Assembly (NCBI GenBank): GCA_945874105.1
Contig: CAMCFJ010000009.1
Location: 16,592 to 80,591 of the forward strand
Origin: Candidatus Nitrotoga sp. CP45
GTDB lineage: Bacteria; Pseudomonadota; Gammaproteobacteria; Burkholderiales; Gallionellaceae
Direction: 5' to 3'
DNA: 64,000 nucleotides
Part shown: in pieces, positions 1-10,511 of the stretch
How positions within the stretch are numbered: position 1 is the first letter of the stretch
Layout: every line of letters starts with the position of its first letter
Notes under the pieces: model-generated
Database searches by the model: none
What the model saw: the letters and a program-made list of their open reading frames with translations, nothing else
What the model was told of the DNA's origin: nothing
Made by a program: the position numbers and the translations under genes

Positions 1-1892
1 TGGTATTGAGTGCCAAGGAAATGCATAAGGCGTTGCATGGCGATACTGTCGTGGCACGTGAAACGGGCACCGACCGGCGCGGACGCCGCGAGGCCAGTAT
101 AGTGGAGGTGCTGGAGCGCGCCACCCAGCGTCTGGTCGGGCGCTTGTATGAGGAGCATGGCATTCAGTTCGTGGTAGCGGAAAATCGTCGCATTAGCCAG
201 GATATTCTTGTTGCTTCAGGTGAGCACATCGGGGCAAAGGCGGGGCAGGTGGTGATGCTGGAAATTGTGCAGCAACCCAGCAAAAATACACAACCCATAG
301 GCCGCATTGTGCAGATTTTGGGCAATTATGCCGATCCTGGCATGGAAATTGAAATTGCGTTGCGCAAGCACGATCTGCCGTATGAGTTTCCAGCCGACAC
401 GAAACACCAAGCTGAACAAATCGCGCCCCAAGTGCAGCCGGAAGATTATGCAGGACGCGAAGATGTACGCAAGTTGCCACTGGTCACCATAGACGGCGAG
501 ACTGCGCGGGATTTTGATGATGCGGTGTATTGCGAGCCGCATGCCAATGGCTTCCGCCTGGTGGTGGCAATTGCCGATGTAAGTCATTACGTAAAGCCCG
601 GCGATGCGCTGGATAAGGAAGCTTTGAATCGCGGTAACTCGGTATATTTCCCTCGCCGCGTTATTCCAATGTTGCCGGAAGAGCTTTCCAACGGCCTTTG
701 TTCGCTTAATCCGCATGTTGAACGCCTGTGCATGGTATGTGATATGCAGATCAGCGCTCAAGGCGGTATTGAAGCTTACCGCTTCTATCCATCGGTTATG
801 TTCTCGCAGGCGCGCCTGACCTACAACCAGGTAGCCGATATGCTGGATCACCCACAAGGCGAAATGGCACAAAAGTTTGCCTCCGTACTGCCGCAAGTCA
901 ATCATTTGCATGCCTTATTCAAGACCTTGCTGCAAGCCCGCGAGAAGCGTGGTGCGATTGACTTCGAGACCATAGAAACCCAGATGATGTTTACCGATCA
1001 GGGCAAGATTGATCGCATCGTACCGTTGGTGCGAAATGATGCGCATCGCTTGATCGAGGAATGCATGCTGGCGGCCAACGTGTGCACCGCCAATTTCCTC
1101 AACGAAAGTAAGCACCCGGTGTTATACCGTGTGCATGAAGGTCCCACACCCGAAAAATTGGAAGCTGTGCGCGAGTTCTTTAAGGAATTCGGCATGGAAC
1201 TTGGCGGGGGCGAAAAACCTGAGGCTGGCGATTACGCCAAGCTGCTCAAGCAGGTCAAGGGGCGACCTGACGCAGCCTTATTGCAAACAGTGATGTTGCG
1301 TTCATTGCGCCAAGCGCGTTATTGCCCGGAAAATGCTGGTCATTTCGGTCTCGGCTACGATGCTTATACACACTTCACATCGCCCATTCGCCGTTATCCC
1401 GATTTGCTGGTGCATCGCGCCATTAAGGCTGTGTTAAATAGCGTGCAATACAAACCAAAAGAGAAGTGGGAAGAGCTGGGCATACATTGTTCCATGACAG
1501 AGCGCCGGGCTGACGATGCCACGCGTGATGTAGAAGCATGGCTGAAATGTTTCTACATGCGGGATCATCTCGGCAGCAGCTTCGAAGGCACCATATCTTC
1601 AGTGACTGGCTTCGGCCTGTTCGTTGCGCTGGACGATCTTTTCATCGAAGGGCTGGTTCATGTGTCAGAACTCGGCGCGGATTATTTCCATTACGATGCG
1701 ACCAAGCACCAGATGCTAGGCGAGCGCTCTGGCAAGCGTTATCGCCTGGGGGATCGCGTGCGCGTCAAAGTTGTGAGAGTGGATATGGAAAGTACCAAGC
1801 TCGACTTCATGCTGGATCTGCCAGCTGGGGAAGCGCCAGCCAAGGACGCGAAAATCAAGAAACCGAAAAAAACCAAAGAACGTCATGGCTGA
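1..1892 (+). CDS. rnr: Ribonuclease R (5' end outside window)
   Basis: RNB catalytic domain text ([23 protein letters not shown]) and C-terminal S1 domain ([17 protein letters not shown]), basic tail; followed by rlmB. Confidence 0.95.
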   Translation, partial: VLSAKEMHKALHGDTVVARETGTDRRGRREASIVEVLERATQRLVGRLYEEHGIQFVVAENRRISQDILVASGEHIGAKAGQVVMLEIVQQPSKNTQPIGRIVQILGNYADPGMEIEIALRKHDLPYEFPADTKHQAEQIAPQVQPEDYAGREDVRKLPLVTIDGETARDFDDAVYCEPHANGFRLVVAIADVSHYVKPGDALDKEALNRGNSVYFPRRVIPMLPEELSNGLCSLNPHVERLCMVCDMQISAQGGIEAYRFYPSVMFSQARLTYNQVADMLDHPQGEMAQKFASVLPQVNHLHALFKTLLQAREKRGAIDFETIETQMMFTDQGKIDRIVPLVRNDAHRLIEECMLAANVCTANFLNESKHPVLYRVHEGPTPEKLEAVREFFKEFGMELGGGEKPEAGDYAKLLKQVKGRPDAALLQTVMLRSLRQARYCPENAGHFGLGYDAYTHFTSPIRRYPDLLVHRAIKAVLNSVQYKPKEKWEELGIHCSMTERRADDATRDVEAWLKCFYMRDHLGSSFEGTISSVTGFGLFVALDDLFIEGLVHVSELGADYFHYDATKHQMLGERSGKRYRLGDRVRVKVVRVDMESTKLDFMLDLPAGEAPAKDAKIKKPKKTKERHG

Positions 1893-2622
1893 AACTCGTG
1901 TAATTCATGGCTTTCATGCCGTCACTGCGCGCATTCGCCAGCAGGCGGACAGCGTGCTGGAACTTTATGTCGATACCCAACGCCGCGATCCACGTGCTCG
2001 TGATCTGTTGAAGCTGGCGGAAAGTAACAACGTGCGCGTGGTTCCAGTGGACACAAAACGCCTTGATGGCATGGCTGGCAATGCTCGTCATCAAGGGGTC
2101 GCTGCTCGCGTAGATGCCGCGCAAAAGGTGAGGCATCTGGACGACGTGCTGGATACCCTCACCGAACCCGCGTTATTACTAGTGCTGGACGGTGTACAAG
2201 ATCCGCATAACCTGGGTGCTTGTTTGCGCAGTGCCGATGCTTTCGGCATACATGCCGTTATTGCTCCCAAAGATCGCGCCGTTGGCCTGAATGCGACCGT
2301 GGAAAAAGTTGCCTGCGGCGCGGCAGAAACTGTCCCCTACATTACCGTCACCAACCTCGCGCGTACTCTGCGCGAACTACAGGAGCGCGATATCTGGGTA
2401 GTCGGTGCGGATAGCGAGGCCAAAACTGATTTGTATGAATTCCGGCATACCGGCGCATTGGCCTGGGTGCTGGGAGCGGAAGGAGAAGGCCTGCGCCGGC
2501 TTACCAAAGAGACCTGCGACCAGCTGGTGCGCATCCCCATGCTGGGCAGCGTGGAAAGCTTGAATGTATCTGTGAGCGCCGGCGTGTGTCTGTTTGAGTC
2601 GAGAAGACAACGGACGGGGTAA
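1885..2622 (+). CDS. rlmB: 23S rRNA (guanosine-2'-O)-methyltransferase RlmB (SpoU/TrmH family)
   Basis: SPOUT motifs [21 protein letters not shown] and [11 protein letters not shown]; overlaps rnr end, as is common. Confidence 0.95.
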   Translation: MAETRVIHGFHAVTARIRQQADSVLELYVDTQRRDPRARDLLKLAESNNVRVVPVDTKRLDGMAGNARHQGVAARVDAAQKVRHLDDVLDTLTEPALLLVLDGVQDPHNLGACLRSADAFGIHAVIAPKDRAVGLNATVEKVACGAAETVPYITVTNLARTLRELQERDIWVVGADSEAKTDLYEFRHTGALAWVLGAEGEGLRRLTKETCDQLVRIPMLGSVESLNVSVSAGVCLFESRRQRTG

Positions 2623-2641
2623 ACAAAAGAGCTTGAGGCTA

Positions 2642-2748
2642 CGCTGAACAAATCCGTTCGCATTGAGCTTGTCGAAACGAACATCCTGAATCAGTAAGTT
2701 GCAAATAGCTTCGACAGGCTCAGCCCGAACGGAGGGACTTGTTCAGCA
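2642..2748. repeat. MITE-like palindromic dispersed repeat, copy 1
   Basis: ctgaacaaatccgttcgcattgagcttgtcgaa ... ttcgacaggctcagcccgaacggagggacttgttcag; imperfect inverted arms; reverse-complement copy at 24928-25041. Confidence 0.8.
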
Positions 2749-2790
2749 TGACCTGAACTTTACGTTCCGAGCTTAACCATCCAGTTTTCG

Positions 2791-4779
2791 TCAGCCTAAC
2801 ATCGCCTTCAATCGAGCTAGTTTAGCCATCCCCACATCTTTGCTTACTTCGGGTGTGCTGCCTGTTGGTAATACACCCGAAAAGATTAGTTCATCTGCGG
2901 GCAATTCTTGCAAGAAGCGGCTTGCTTCGCATACTCGCCATTCTTTTCCGAGTTTGCGTTTGGTGCAATAGCTGATTTGCAGCGAGCGTTCTGCGCGAGT
3001 TATGCCTACGTACATCAGGCGACGTTCTTCCTCAATCTGTTCCGGTTGCTCGCTTTGGTGGTGCGGCAGGGTGCCTTCTTCCACGCCAACCATGAACACA
3101 TGGCCGAATTCCAGACCCTTGGCCGCATGCAGAGTGGATAATGAAACTGCATCCGCTTCTTCTTCGCGGGATTCGAGCAGATTCATCAGCGCGATGGTTT
3201 GTGTCATCGCCAGTAACGTTTTGTCGTCGGCTTCCGATTTGCGGTTGATCCAGCCGACAAAATCCGTAACATTCGCCCATTTGCTTTCCGCCTGACGCGG
3301 TTCATGGCTGTCGAAAAGCCATGCCTCGTAATCGATCGCGCTCATTAAATCTGCCATCACCGTTGCGCACTCCTCCTTGTCGGCACGCGCTTCCATGCGA
3401 TTAATGAAATTGCAAAAGGTTAGTAACTCTTCATGTTGTCGCGCAGGAAGTTGATGTGCCATGGCGCTCTCGAAAGCTGCTGCGAACAAGCTGATATTGC
3501 GTGTGCCGGCATAGCTAGCAAGCTTCTCCAGTGTCTGGTTGCCGATACCTCGTTTAGGCGTGGTAATGGCGCGAATGAAGGCCGGATCATCATCCGTGTT
3601 TGCAATTAAGCGCAAATAGGCAGTGAGATCTTTGATCTCCGCGCGATCGAAGAAGGAGCTGCCACCACTGACGGTATAAGGCACTTTCTGCCCACGCAGT
3701 TGTTCCTCAAAAGTACGCGATAAGTGGTTGCTGCGATACAGGATGGCATAGTCGGAAAAGCGTGTATTGTGTTCAAATTTATGGGCCAGCAAACGCATTA
3801 CTACGGACTCTGCTTCGTTCTCGCCGTCCTTGGCTGCGAAGATGCGGATAGGGTCGCCCGGTCCATGATCGCTCCACAATTTTTTTTCAAATAGCTTGGT
3901 GTTGTTGCGTATTAAATGATTGGCACAGGTCAAAATACGTTGCGAAGAGCGGTAGTTCTGTTCCAGCTTGATGACGCGCAAATTCACGTGGTCATTTTGT
4001 AAATTCTGTAAATTCGCAGTGCTCGCTCCGCGCCAGGCGTAGATCGCCTGATCATCGTCGCCCACTGCCGTCAGTGCTGCGCGACTGCCAGCCAGCAAGC
4101 GGGTCATTTGATACTGGCAATCATTGGTATCCTGATATTCGTCGATCAACAAATAGCGAAAACGTTGCTGCCAGCGGAGCAGGGCTTCAGGAAAACCCTG
4201 AAATAAATCCACTGGCAAACGGATCAAATCATCAAAATCCATCGCCTGATAGGCGCGTAATGTTTCCTGATAACGCGCATAAAGTAATGCCATGCGTTGA
4301 TCTGCTTCGTTTTCCACCAGACTTAACGCTTGTTCCGGCGAGGTGAAAGAGGATTTCCATTTGGACATCACGCTTTGTGCGATACGGATATCTTGCTTGT
4401 CCGGTGCACCCAACAGCTCACTGATGATCTTTGCGGTGTCAGCACTATCGAAGATGGAAAACTGTTTTTTGTAGCCAAGCAGACCAGCCTCCTCACGCAA
4501 GATTTGCATACCCAGCGCATGAAAGGTGCTAATGGTTAAACCCTTGGTATTGCGCCCGGATAACAGCTTGCCCACACGCTCACGCATTTCATTCGCAGCC
4601 TTGTTGGTGAAGGTGATTGCGGCGATGTTGCGCGGCGCATAGCCGCATTGTTCAATCAGATAGGCAAGCTTATGAGTGATAACACGCGTTTTGCCGCTGC
4701 CTGCGCCAGCCAGCACCAACAGGGGGCCATCCAGATATTTAACTGCTTCGTATTGAGAGGGGTTGAGTTTGCTCAGCAT
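2791..4779 (-). CDS. rep: ATP-dependent DNA helicase Rep (UvrD/Rep superfamily 1)
   Basis: Walker A GAGSGKTRVITHKLAYL, AITFTNKAANEMRERV, DEYQDTN, VGDDDQAIYAWRGA, TLHAAKGLEF. Confidence 0.95.
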   Translation of the reverse strand: MLSKLNPSQYEAVKYLDGPLLVLAGAGSGKTRVITHKLAYLIEQCGYAPRNIAAITFTNKAANEMRERVGKLLSGRNTKGLTISTFHALGMQILREEAGLLGYKKQFSIFDSADTAKIISELLGAPDKQDIRIAQSVMSKWKSSFTSPEQALSLVENEADQRMALLYARYQETLRAYQAMDFDDLIRLPVDLFQGFPEALLRWQQRFRYLLIDEYQDTNDCQYQMTRLLAGSRAALTAVGDDDQAIYAWRGASTANLQNLQNDHVNLRVIKLEQNYRSSQRILTCANHLIRNNTKLFEKKLWSDHGPGDPIRIFAAKDGENEAESVVMRLLAHKFEHNTRFSDYAILYRSNHLSRTFEEQLRGQKVPYTVSGGSSFFDRAEIKDLTAYLRLIANTDDDPAFIRAITTPKRGIGNQTLEKLASYAGTRNISLFAAAFESAMAHQLPARQHEELLTFCNFINRMEARADKEECATVMADLMSAIDYEAWLFDSHEPRQAESKWANVTDFVGWINRKSEADDKTLLAMTQTIALMNLLESREEEADAVSLSTLHAAKGLEFGHVFMVGVEEGTLPHHQSEQPEQIEEERRLMYVGITRAERSLQISYCTKRKLGKEWRVCEASRFLQELPADELIFSGVLPTGSTPEVSKDVGMAKLARLKAMLG

Positions 4780-4901
4780 TAGGACACCTCTAAAAAATCC
4801 AAATTTCTTCCCGGCTGACGCTGTGAAAAATGGGTGTTTGCGGCGATACTCAAAGATGAAATGATCAGGCTAGCGGGAATGCTTTGATGGGCTGAGCAAA
4901 A

Positions 4902-5813
4902 CTACAACGGAAAGTCAGATTGTGCATTGAATGGAAACTTTGTTTTGACCAGTTCCACGATCGCAGCACCGATTTTATTTCCATGCGGTACCGTGAGTGC
5001 TTGTACTGTCATTTCCAGCGCGTTATCAAGCACGGCCCACTTATTCATCCATTCTTGAGAGAGCGGCACGCCGGGTAGTTGAAGCGCCGGAATAAGTCGA
5101 TGTGCCATCCAGCAGACTTCGAAATATAGATTCACAAACATAGCGAACTGTTCCGCGTCGAATCGGGGCAGAGCTGGTTGCAGCTCAGTTCCTTTCATAA
5201 AGCCCAGTGTAGCAGCAAGCGACAAATGGACGCCGTGGACTTCGGAATGAAATAATGCATCCCAATTACTAAGTTCATCTTGTGTTTGCTGTGTCAGGCC
5301 ACTCTCTTTTCCGGTCATTTTTTGGCATATGTCAAACTCTGTACGCTTGCGTAGCTCTCGCACCTGCGCGATATCAACCGGTTTGCCTGGAGTTACACCA
5401 TCAACGCTATAGAAGTCTGTAACTTTTTGTAGGGCAGCAGAGGACAGCACAAGGTCGTTGAAAACATCCTGAAGTAGCGTGTAGGCTTGATAAGGATATC
5501 CGCATATCGCGACTCGATCAGCGCCACATAAAGATTTAAAACTGTAAATCAATCGAGTGACGAAAATTTCATGAAGCTCGGAGAGTGGCTCCGTCATGTT
5601 TTTTCGGCTAGCCGGATTGATTAATTCGACCGTTTCAAGAAAAAAACACTTGAAGGCATCCGACAGGGCAAGATACACAGTGTACTGAAGAATTGCTCGC
5701 TGATGTCTTTGCTCTGCATCGGAAAGAAGGCGAGCACGGCCATACAGCATGCCATCATTTTCCGAAATGGCATCAAGCTGCTTAACGAAATCTTCAAGAG
5801 ATGGTGAGGTCAT
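4902..5813 (-). CDS. Hypothetical protein (303 aa)
   Basis: Long ORF with no motif I recognise; start overlaps the stop of a 47 aa upstream ORF (ATGA). Confidence 0.75.
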   Translation of the reverse strand: MTSPSLEDFVKQLDAISENDGMLYGRARLLSDAEQRHQRAILQYTVYLALSDAFKCFFLETVELINPASRKNMTEPLSELHEIFVTRLIYSFKSLCGADRVAICGYPYQAYTLLQDVFNDLVLSSAALQKVTDFYSVDGVTPGKPVDIAQVRELRKRTEFDICQKMTGKESGLTQQTQDELSNWDALFHSEVHGVHLSLAATLGFMKGTELQPALPRFDAEQFAMFVNLYFEVCWMAHRLIPALQLPGVPLSQEWMNKWAVLDNALEMTVQALTVPHGNKIGAAIVELVKTKFPFNAQSDFPL

Positions 5814-5953
5814 AGTCTATGTTGCCCGGTAGTATTTTCAGCTGATTGTGATCTTGGGTTCGCAGAGCTAACCGTAAGAATGTCGCCGTTAATTTTGGCG
5901 GCAGCCTTGAAAGTCCGATCATTGCATTTAATTTCAATATCGAAATTATTCAT
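5810..5953 (-). CDS. Small hypothetical protein (47 aa), not in ORF track
   Basis: MNNFDIEIKCNDRTFKAAAKINGDILTVSSANPRSQSAENTTGQHRL*; ggagaggg RBS upstream; ATGA overlap with the 4902-5813 gene. Confidence 0.65.
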   Translation of the reverse strand: MNNFDIEIKCNDRTFKAAAKINGDILTVSSANPRSQSAENTTGQHRL

Positions 5954-6043
5954 TGACCCTCTCCGGTTGCTTACATAGTGCTTACGTGAGATGTCGTTAC
6001 AGTCGCCAGAAAAATTAGCAAATTCTGTAACTTGTTGATTGTT

Positions 6044-6132
6044 TGGTGCCCGGGACCGGACTTGAACCGGTACAGCCGTTTCCAGCCGACGGATTTTAAG
6101 TCCGTTGTGTCTACCAATTTCACCACCCGGGC
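6044..6132 (-). tRNA. tRNA-Leu(TAA)
   Basis: Reverse strand GCCCGGGTGGTGAAATTGGTAGACACAACGGACTTAAAATCCGTCGGCTGG...GGTTCAAGTCCGGTCCCGGGCACCA: acceptor, anticodon, long variable and T arms, CCA. Confidence 0.95.
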
Positions 6133-6320
6133 GAGATAAAGCAAGTTTTGAGTGAGGGTTATTAACAGACTCATTTCACGGTGTGCATTATACAGAGATG
6201 CCTGTCACGTTAGCAAAAACATCGTGGTTTTCCTCAATCAAACCGGGTAATTGGTGAATTAACTTATGCCGTTTTCTTGACACTGATAGCAATATCTTTA
6301 TAATGCGGACTTCGTTTTTT

Positions 6321-6396
<76 letters not shown>

Positions 6397-6452
6397 CCTT
6401 CTTGGGAGAGTATCTTTCTTTCCCTCATTTTTGCTTAAAGCATGCGTAACAT

Positions 6453-6526
6453 GGCGGGGTGGCAGAGTGGTCATGCAGCGGCCTGCAAAGCCGTGTACGC
6501 CGGTTCGATTCCGACCCCCGCCTCCA
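6453..6526 (+). tRNA. tRNA-Cys(GCA)
   Basis: GGCGGGGTGGCAGAGTGGTCATGCAGCGGCCTGCAAAGCCGTGTACGCCGGTTCGATTCCGACCCCCGCCTCCA cloverleaf. Confidence 0.96.
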
Positions 6527-6593
6527 TCTTCAAGTGTACTTTCCCCAAATTTTTATCCGTGGATTTTTGTTGCTCTGTTATAATTTGCACCTT

Positions 6594-6670
<77 letters not shown>

Positions 6671-6748
6671 TATAATCAAGGTGTTAGGATATAAATCTAG
6701 CTCCGTTGTTTTTTCTGTAGTCAAAAACGTACCACTTTCCAATAAATC

Positions 6749-7744
6749 TTAAGCCAAAACAGCAGGCTTGCGATCTACCCATTGTGCAAGATGTTCACTG
6801 GACAGGTGCGCATACTTCTGCACCATCTCCGGTGATGACCATCCGCCCAATTCCTGCAATACATGCATCGGAGTGCCTTCTTGAATGTGCCAGCTTGCCC
6901 AAGTGTGCCTGAGATCATGCCAGCGAAAATTCTCGATGCCTGTTCGCTTTAATGCCTTGTGCCATGCCTTGGTGTTCACATGAGAAACGGACATGCCGTT
7001 GAAGGTGAACACATAAGCTAGATGCTTGCCGATCTGTTTGTGCAGCACTAAAACCGCTGCGCTTGACAGTGGAACGGGAATCGCTTTTCTGGCCTTGGCT
7101 TGATCGGGGTGTATCCATGCCGTTTTGCGCAATAAATCCACCTGTGACCATTGCAGACCAGTGACATTGGAACGCCGCAAGCCTGTTTCCAGACTGAATC
7201 GCGCCATGTCAGCAAGATGCAAAGGCAATTCGGTAATCAGCCGGTCAGCTTCATTCCGAGTTAGCCAGCGCACTCGCTTGGTCGGTTCCGGCAGCATACG
7301 CACCACCGGAGCACGATCCAGCCATTCCCATTCATTGCAGGCTTTCCTGAGAATTGCCCGGACAACTTCCTGCATACGATTGACCGTTGAGTTTGCGACC
7401 CCTTCGGCTTGCTTCGCGGCAGAAATCCTGTCCAGCACATCTCGTTTGATTGCCTGCAATTCGATGCCTGTCAGATATTGATCCAGCCAGCGCAAATGAT
7501 AAATGTCGCTGACCTGCGAGGCTTTATGTTTCGTCTCGCCCAGATACTTAACAACAGCATCGTTCCACTTGTAGATCGGCTTGGCTCCTAGCCTTTCCTG
7601 CTCCCACAAGGACGACTTCAGCTTTGCTTCGTACTCTTCCGCTTTATCGCGGACGGGAGTGCCAGAACTTTGCTGTACTCGCTTGCCCTTGTGGGTGAAA
7701 CGAACCCACCAGACTGATGAGTCCTCACGCTTGTAGAGTGACAT
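6749..7744 (-). CDS. Tyrosine recombinase / phage-type site-specific integrase
   Basis: C-terminal catalytic text FSLETGLRRSNVTGLQW, FRWHDLRHTWASWHIQEGTPMHVLQELGGWSSPEMVQKYAH; adjacent to the tRNA att site. Confidence 0.95.
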   Translation of the reverse strand: MSLYKREDSSVWWVRFTHKGKRVQQSSGTPVRDKAEEYEAKLKSSLWEQERLGAKPIYKWNDAVVKYLGETKHKASQVSDIYHLRWLDQYLTGIELQAIKRDVLDRISAAKQAEGVANSTVNRMQEVVRAILRKACNEWEWLDRAPVVRMLPEPTKRVRWLTRNEADRLITELPLHLADMARFSLETGLRRSNVTGLQWSQVDLLRKTAWIHPDQAKARKAIPVPLSSAAVLVLHKQIGKHLAYVFTFNGMSVSHVNTKAWHKALKRTGIENFRWHDLRHTWASWHIQEGTPMHVLQELGGWSSPEMVQKYAHLSSEHLAQWVDRKPAVLA

Positions 7745-7950
7745 GGTAAATTCTCCTTTGTGTCACCTTCCAGCGTTCGCCACTTGGAAGAATAGAGCGA
7801 ACGCAGGTACGACACAAGGTCTTCTTGGATGAATGCCCAGCACTTGCCGGGCTTGGCTGCTGGTATCTCGCCAGAACGTGCCTTGGCTTGAACCGTGACA
7901 GGGTGCATTTTTAGAAATGCGGCGGCTTCTTGTAGATTCAAGATTTGCAT
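7618..7950 (-). CDS. Helix-turn-helix excisionase-family DNA-binding protein
   Basis: MQILNLQEAAAFLKMHPVTVQAKARSGEIPAAKPGKCWAFIQEDLVSYL: MerR/Xis-like HTH; directly upstream of the integrase. Confidence 0.8.
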   Translation of the reverse strand: MQILNLQEAAAFLKMHPVTVQAKARSGEIPAAKPGKCWAFIQEDLVSYLRSLYSSKWRTLEGDTKENLPCHSTSVRTHQSGGFVSPTRASEYSKVLALPSAIKRKSTKQS

Positions 7951-7952
7951 CT

Positions 7953-9353
7953 CTAACCGCCTTTAGATGCCTTGCGATAAGCTTCAGCAGCAATTTCAGT
8001 TTCTAGTCGCTTTTGTTCTTCGAGTCTTCGTTCTTCGTCAGAGTTATTCGAAAGTGTGTTGAACTCTCTTGCACGCAGACGGACTTTCTCAAGTAAAAAT
8101 TCTTCCGCAGCCAACCCCATAAATTGCCCGCTAGTTTGCAAATACGCATAGAAGTCGTAAAGAAAACGATCAAGACCATTCCCATAATTCGTAATGCCAT
8201 ACTTTGCCATGTACGAAGCAATCGAACTTGCCCCCAAAGAAAATATCCTTTTATCGTCTGGTAATCGTGTTGCCTTGAATGACCTTGTAAGCGCCCCTCC
8301 ATCGGTTTCCCAGTCAATTGAAGATAGATATGCCCATAGAGGATGAACAGGCCATCGGGAACGCGTCTGGTCGTCTGGATTAGGCAGGGTCAGGCGCAAC
8401 CACTCTGTTGAGGCGTAGCTCCAGAGGCCGTTCAGATTCGCCAATACACTGTCGAGACTTACAAGGCCATGCTGTGCCAATACTTCACGCCTGAATTGAA
8501 ATTCCACGCGCCAGATGGATTCGTCACTCTTCCACCCTGCTGCTTGCCATAACGGGATAAGGTCACCACGACCACTGCTAAATGTTTCCAGCAATTTGTT
8601 ATATAAACGGCAAGCCATGATGCCACCCAGACCAACAGTCCAGCCTGTGAACTGTTCCGCTACAGCGTAGGCAGCTATGTTTTTGCCGCGAGTTACCCAT
8701 GCTTTACGATCCCATGACTCCATGTCTTCATTGGAGACAAAATCAGCACATAGATCGAGGCGGCTAACGTGAGCAGAATCGGTGAGCTTGCCCAACTCTT
8801 CCAAAATTGAGCGCAAGTGTATTTCTGCTTCTTTGGGTGTGACGCTAGATAGATACTGCGAAGATAGCTTTACATAGGCCATAGGCGTTCGTTTACTGGC
8901 TCTAGATAGGCTAATGCGGAATGCACCATCTTCTAGGACGTATGGGAACACCGACGAGCCTTTATCCTTGACCTCGAAGATATGACCCGCAATGGAGTAT
9001 TGCGCAAGAGCTTGCTGATCTATTTCGGTATGTTGGGCGAGTTGCTTGAGCTTGGTTAAATGTTCCTGAACCGGCGGGAAAATCTCACCCTGATAGGAAA
9101 GATAAAGACTATCAACCCCAAACCTTAAAAGCTTGAAATACTCATTATTGCTGTTATAGGGTTCTCTGTTAGTAGGCGTCGAACCCTTTGCCACCTCGAC
9201 ACGAGTCCGGTCGGCCGCACCGCGCACGCTGGCGCGTGCACCCGTGCGACCGGCCGGACTCGTGTCTGCGGCGGCTTGAATGGTTGTATCGCTCTCTGAA
9301 CCGAGAGACTGACGATCTGTTGATTTTTTCTGCATGATAAACTCCTTGACCAT
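7953..9353 (-). CDS. Replication initiation protein, Rep_trans / rolling-circle-like
   Basis: Motif VSRLDLCADFVS and overall Rep_trans-like layout; position beside int/xis. Family call by eye. Confidence 0.65.
   Translation of the reverse strand: MVKEFIMQKKSTDRQSLGSESDTTIQAAADTSPAGRTGARASVRGAADRTRVEVAKGSTPTNREPYNSNNEYFKLLRFGVDSLYLSYQGEIFPPVQEHLTKLKQLAQHTEIDQQALAQYSIAGHIFEVKDKGSSVFPYVLEDGAFRISLSRASKRTPMAYVKLSSQYLSSVTPKEAEIHLRSILEELGKLTDSAHVSRLDLCADFVSNEDMESWDRKAWVTRGKNIAAYAVAEQFTGWTVGLGGIMACRLYNKLLETFSSGRGDLIPLWQAAGWKSDESIWRVEFQFRREVLAQHGLVSLDSVLANLNGLWSYASTEWLRLTLPNPDDQTRSRWPVHPLWAYLSSIDWETDGGALTRSFKATRLPDDKRIFSLGASSIASYMAKYGITNYGNGLDRFLYDFYAYLQTSGQFMGLAAEEFLLEKVRLRAREFNTLSNNSDEERRLEEQKRLETEIAAEAYRKASKGG
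9198..9266. repeat. 69 bp GC-rich palindrome inside the rep gene
   Basis: GACACGAGTCCGGTCGGCCG (9198-9217) vs reverse complement of 9247-9266, 18/20 identical; inner GCACGC/GCGTGC arms. Confidence 0.85.
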
Positions 9354-9435
9354 TGGCGGACATGCGATTGCTTTCCGCTACTGACAAGGAATTTATGCTT
9401 CAGGAAGGATTGATTCGAGGCACTAAAAAATAATT

Positions 9436-10338
9436 TCAGTGCCTTGACCTTTTGTTGATAGTCTGAAACTCGCGATATTCGCGTAAGCGCTTAGACAAAT
9501 AACCGACATCCTCTATTCTGTTCTCGTAACCACCAACACCTGCATCCTCACAAATATCAAGAATTTCACGGTGCTTGAGCGATCCGTCCAGATAGCCGCC
9601 TTCATCCAAAAAGGCGAAAGTCAGCCACAGAGTTTTGTAGCGTATTTTACTGCGTAGGAGTGGACTTGTGAGACGATAGTGCAACTTGTCCAGGAAGCCT
9701 ACTTCACCGCCTGAAATTGCTTTTTCATAACGTTCCTTGAAGTAGGGTAAGGCCGACAAAATACGCTTGTCAATCTGCACGGCAAGGCAATATGCGTCGT
9801 CATCGCCTCGTTCTGCCGCCGGTACCAAGTCAGTCATTTTGCGCCCATGAACCATAATGGCAATAGTGTTAAAGAAAGCTGCAAAGAATGCAGACATGCT
9901 AATCCGGGTCTGTTTAATAAATTCAGCTTGTTCTTCCGGTTTAAGTTCGCCGAATTCCTTATTTACATCCTGTTCCTTTTGTGGGGTGTCCGGCAGATTC
10001 TCTAAAATGGTATCGGTGGACTCACCCATAAACTGGATTAGTTCTTCTGCGCAGCATACTTGCTCATCCTGGGACATCAGTTTGAATTTTGTGCCCAATT
10101 CATTTATTTGTTCGGCTGGCATATAAGCTAAAAACAACATCTTAATAAATATTTCCTCGCTTCTATAGAGTTCAGGATAATTGTGGATTTTGAGCCTATC
10201 TACCAATTCAGCCATTTTGGGAGGAAGGCTGATCCAGCCACCATGCTGTTCAATGTAAATCAGCATTTCTTCATACTCAGGGATGTTTTCCTTGAGAGAT
10301 GAGGAAATGAATTCGCGAGTGAGTTTCAGTCGTTGCAC
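9436..10338 (-). CDS. Hypothetical protein (300 aa), element A cargo
   Basis: Long ORF, no recognised motif; divergent from the RM operon. Confidence 0.7.
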   Translation of the reverse strand: MQRLKLTREFISSSLKENIPEYEEMLIYIEQHGGWISLPPKMAELVDRLKIHNYPELYRSEEIFIKMLFLAYMPAEQINELGTKFKLMSQDEQVCCAEELIQFMGESTDTILENLPDTPQKEQDVNKEFGELKPEEQAEFIKQTRISMSAFFAAFFNTIAIMVHGRKMTDLVPAAERGDDDAYCLAVQIDKRILSALPYFKERYEKAISGGEVGFLDKLHYRLTSPLLRSKIRYKTLWLTFAFLDEGGYLDGSLKHREILDICEDAGVGGYENRIEDVGYLSKRLREYREFQTINKRSRH

Positions 10339-10511
10339 TTAAAGGGCTTGGGCTAATTTTGCGGGAGGCGCCGCATACTATACACTGGCGCGCAAATAGA
10401 AACACACAGGGGCGGGGACGGTGGCTGTTAACGCGATATACAAGGACTATCTGGCTAAAATATTGAAAAAGCCTTTCCGCTTTTCGTCGCCCATTGGCGC
10501 GGATGTGCTAA

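Noticed and set aside
216-911. 231 aa minus-strand ORF inside rnr (and similar antisense ORFs across purL, recQ, bamA, rpsB)
   Set aside because: Entirely antisense to well-supported core genes; no RBS or motifs; typical spurious ORFs.
5971-6174. 67 aa ORF over tRNA-Leu
   Set aside because: Translation of a tRNA gene (ARVVKLVDTTDLKSVGWKRLYRFKSGPGH is a tRNA-derived artefact).
6749-7744. Integron integrase IntI to support the attC-like repeats
   Set aside because: Sequence looks like a phage/ICE-type tyrosine recombinase tied to tRNA att repeats; I see no IntI-specific insert region.
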